This document shows, piece after piece, positions 6,338-6,919 of a DNA stretch of 6,919 nucleotides (position 1 is the first letter of the stretch; every line of letters starts with the position of its first letter). A model generated the notes under the pieces. It was not told the DNA's origin. It saw only the letters and a list, made by a program, of their open reading frames with translations, and did not search any database. Source of the DNA: Candidatus Omnitrophota bacterium (GTDB taxonomy: Bacteria > Omnitrophota > Gorgyraeia > Tantalellales > Tantalellaceae); NCBI GenBank assembly GCA_030631915.1, contig DAOVKF010000082.1, positions 1 through 6,919 of the forward strand, given 5' to 3'. The translations under genes were made by a program, and so were the position numbers.

Positions 6338-6365
6338 TTGTATTTTACTTGAAGTAAGGTATACT
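6338..6365 (+). promoter_or_regulatory. Possible sigma70-type promoter for the propeller gene
   Basis: A TATACT -10 box (6360-6365, five of six to consensus) lies 16 bp after TTGTAT (6338-6343), which matches the -35 consensus only in TTG. The predicted start near 6372 would give an untranslated leader of about 58 bases before the ATG at 6430. A perfect 13-bp palindrome, TTACTT-G-AAGTAA (6345-6357), occupies the spacer and might be an operator. The -10 box is convincing and the -35 box is weak. Confidence 0.42.
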
Positions 6366-6418
6366 TAAAGTGTCAGTCAAGAGTTTTGCAAAGTTTTTAG
6401 AAAAAACAAAACAAAAAT

Positions 6419-6424
6419 AGGAGA
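6419..6424 (+). promoter_or_regulatory. Ribosome binding site of the propeller gene
   Basis: AGGAGA ends five bases before the ATG at 6430. This near-ideal signal fixes the start there rather than at the internal Met codons 13, 16 or 19 within the signal peptide. Confidence 0.75.
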
Positions 6425-6429
6425 AACTG

Positions 6430-6919
6430 ATGAAGACGCAAAGAACAAAGAACAAGGGGTTTGCCATGACGGTCATGGCAGTAATGGTTGTCCTGGTCAT
6501 GGCATGGGTGGTGGTCATAGCGCCAGTCCCAGCGGCCAATGCCGATGAATGGTGCACGCGGCAGATAACGGAGAACACGGTTTCTGACTACAACCCGTCA
6601 CTATATAACGGCGGGATAGCCTGGTTGGGCAACGATGGAGATTTGGAGATCTACTACTACAACGGCACCACAACCACGCAGATAACGAATAATACGGCTG
6701 AAGACTTCGCCCCGTCACTTTATAATGGCGAGATAGCCTGGCGTGGCTCGGATGGTGATAATGAGATCTACTATTTTAACGGAACCACAACCACACAGAT
6801 AACGAATAATACGGCTATTGACGAGAACCCGTCACTTTATAACGGCGAGATAGCCTGGTATGGCTCGGATGGTGATAATGAGATCTACTACTATAACGGC
6901 ACCACAACCACGCAGATAA
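6430..6919 (+). CDS. Secreted beta-propeller-like repeat protein (3' end outside window)
   Basis: This frame is open from ATG 6430 to the window end (163 codons seen). The first 38 residues form a Sec-type signal peptide: basic MKTQRTKNK, a hydrophobic core from about 11 to 31, and a probable cleavage site ANA|DE after residue 38. The mature part consists of 39-residue tandem repeats with consensus ITNNTA-x-D-x-x-PSLYNGEIAW-x-GSDGDNEIYY-x-NGTTTTQ; three full units are seen and a fourth begins at 6916. The alternating W/Y/I strands, the NG turns and the SDGDNEI loop fit a TolB/PD40-like beta-propeller blade on an exported, cell-surface or periplasmic protein. The substrate or role is unknown, and similarity to a TolB-like fold does not mean it is TolB. 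It has its own promoter-like region and lower GC than the upstream operon, so it is probably a separate transcription unit. Confidence 0.85.
   Translation, partial: MKTQRTKNKGFAMTVMAVMVVLVMAWVVVIAPVPAANADEWCTRQITENTVSDYNPSLYNGGIAWLGNDGDLEIYYYNGTTTTQITNNTAEDFAPSLYNGEIAWRGSDGDNEIYYFNGTTTTQITNNTAIDENPSLYNGEIAWYGSDGDNEIYYYNGTTTTQI
6565..6915 (+). repeat. Three tandem 117-bp coding repeats
   Basis: The units are 6565-6681, 6682-6798 and 6799-6915, each exactly 117 bp (39 codons), with a fourth starting at 6916. By hand count units 2 and 3 share about 102 of 117 bases and units 1 and 3 about 97. Differences concentrate at the variable residues after NNTA and before the GSDGD loop, while the YNGEIAW and NGTTTTQ coding segments are nearly invariant. 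Confidence 0.92.

Larger units (their letters stand above)
6250..6429 (+). other. Gene-free leader, abruptly A/T-rich
   Basis: No gene is seen here. After about 6280 the sequence changes from C-rich to strongly A-rich (runs of A at 6285-6325 and 6390-6420). The region appears to be the upstream leader of the propeller gene, containing its probable promoter and ribosome binding site. Confidence 0.6.

Noticed and set aside
6345..6578. Minus-strand ORF over the propeller-gene leader and signal peptide
   Set aside because: It is low-complexity, antisense to a well-supported signal-peptide gene with a good ribosome binding site.

Overview
This window is the middle of a dcw-type (division and cell wall) cluster from an uncultured-looking, probably diderm bacterium. 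All recognisable cell-wall and division genes lie on the + strand in the order murG (3' part only), murC, murB, ddl, ftsQ, ftsA. The genes overlap or nearly touch (4-bp ATGA overlap murG/murC, 7-bp gap murB/ddl, 2-bp gap ddl/ftsQ, 40-bp gap ftsQ/ftsA), which suggests one transcription unit. The gene order, the moderately high GC and the repeat-rich intergenic sequence resemble Candidatus Omnitrophota or a related PVC/deltaproteobacteria-like lineage. That placement is an inference from style; no marker in the window proves it.

Layout: 2-622 is the C-terminal nucleotide-sugar-binding half of MurG. 619-1995 is MurC. 1996-2209 is a 214-bp gap holding a 147-bp palindrome-ended element (copy 1, 2017-2163). 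2210-3127 is MurB, 3135-4082 Ddl, 4085-4876 FtsQ and 4917-5969 a short, divergent FtsA. 5970-6429 is a gene-free gap. It holds copy 2 of the same element in the opposite orientation (6014-6160), degenerate 7-bp simple repeats on both sides of it, then an abrupt change to A/T-rich sequence with a plausible promoter. From 6430 a secreted protein begins, made of 39-residue beta-propeller-like repeats, and runs off the window end.

The enzymes form a pathway. MurB reduces UDP-GlcNAc-enolpyruvate to UDP-MurNAc, MurC adds L-Ala, Ddl makes the D-Ala-D-Ala used later, and MurG adds GlcNAc to lipid I. FtsQ and FtsA belong to the divisome that directs this synthesis to the septum.

The points most worth a second look are these. 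(1) A pair of about 91% identical elements in inverted orientation brackets murB-ddl-ftsQ-ftsA exactly; these are likely non-autonomous mobile or palindromic elements and possible substrates for inversion. (2) The FtsA has lost most of the canonical actin-fold nucleotide-binding motifs but keeps an amphipathic C-terminus, and no ftsZ follows it in the window. (3) Heptanucleotide simple repeats surround the element. (4) The 117-bp tandem repeats of the propeller gene are 83-87% identical at DNA level. Nothing in the window proves a wholly new system. The repeat family and the degenerate FtsA are the best candidates for something undescribed.
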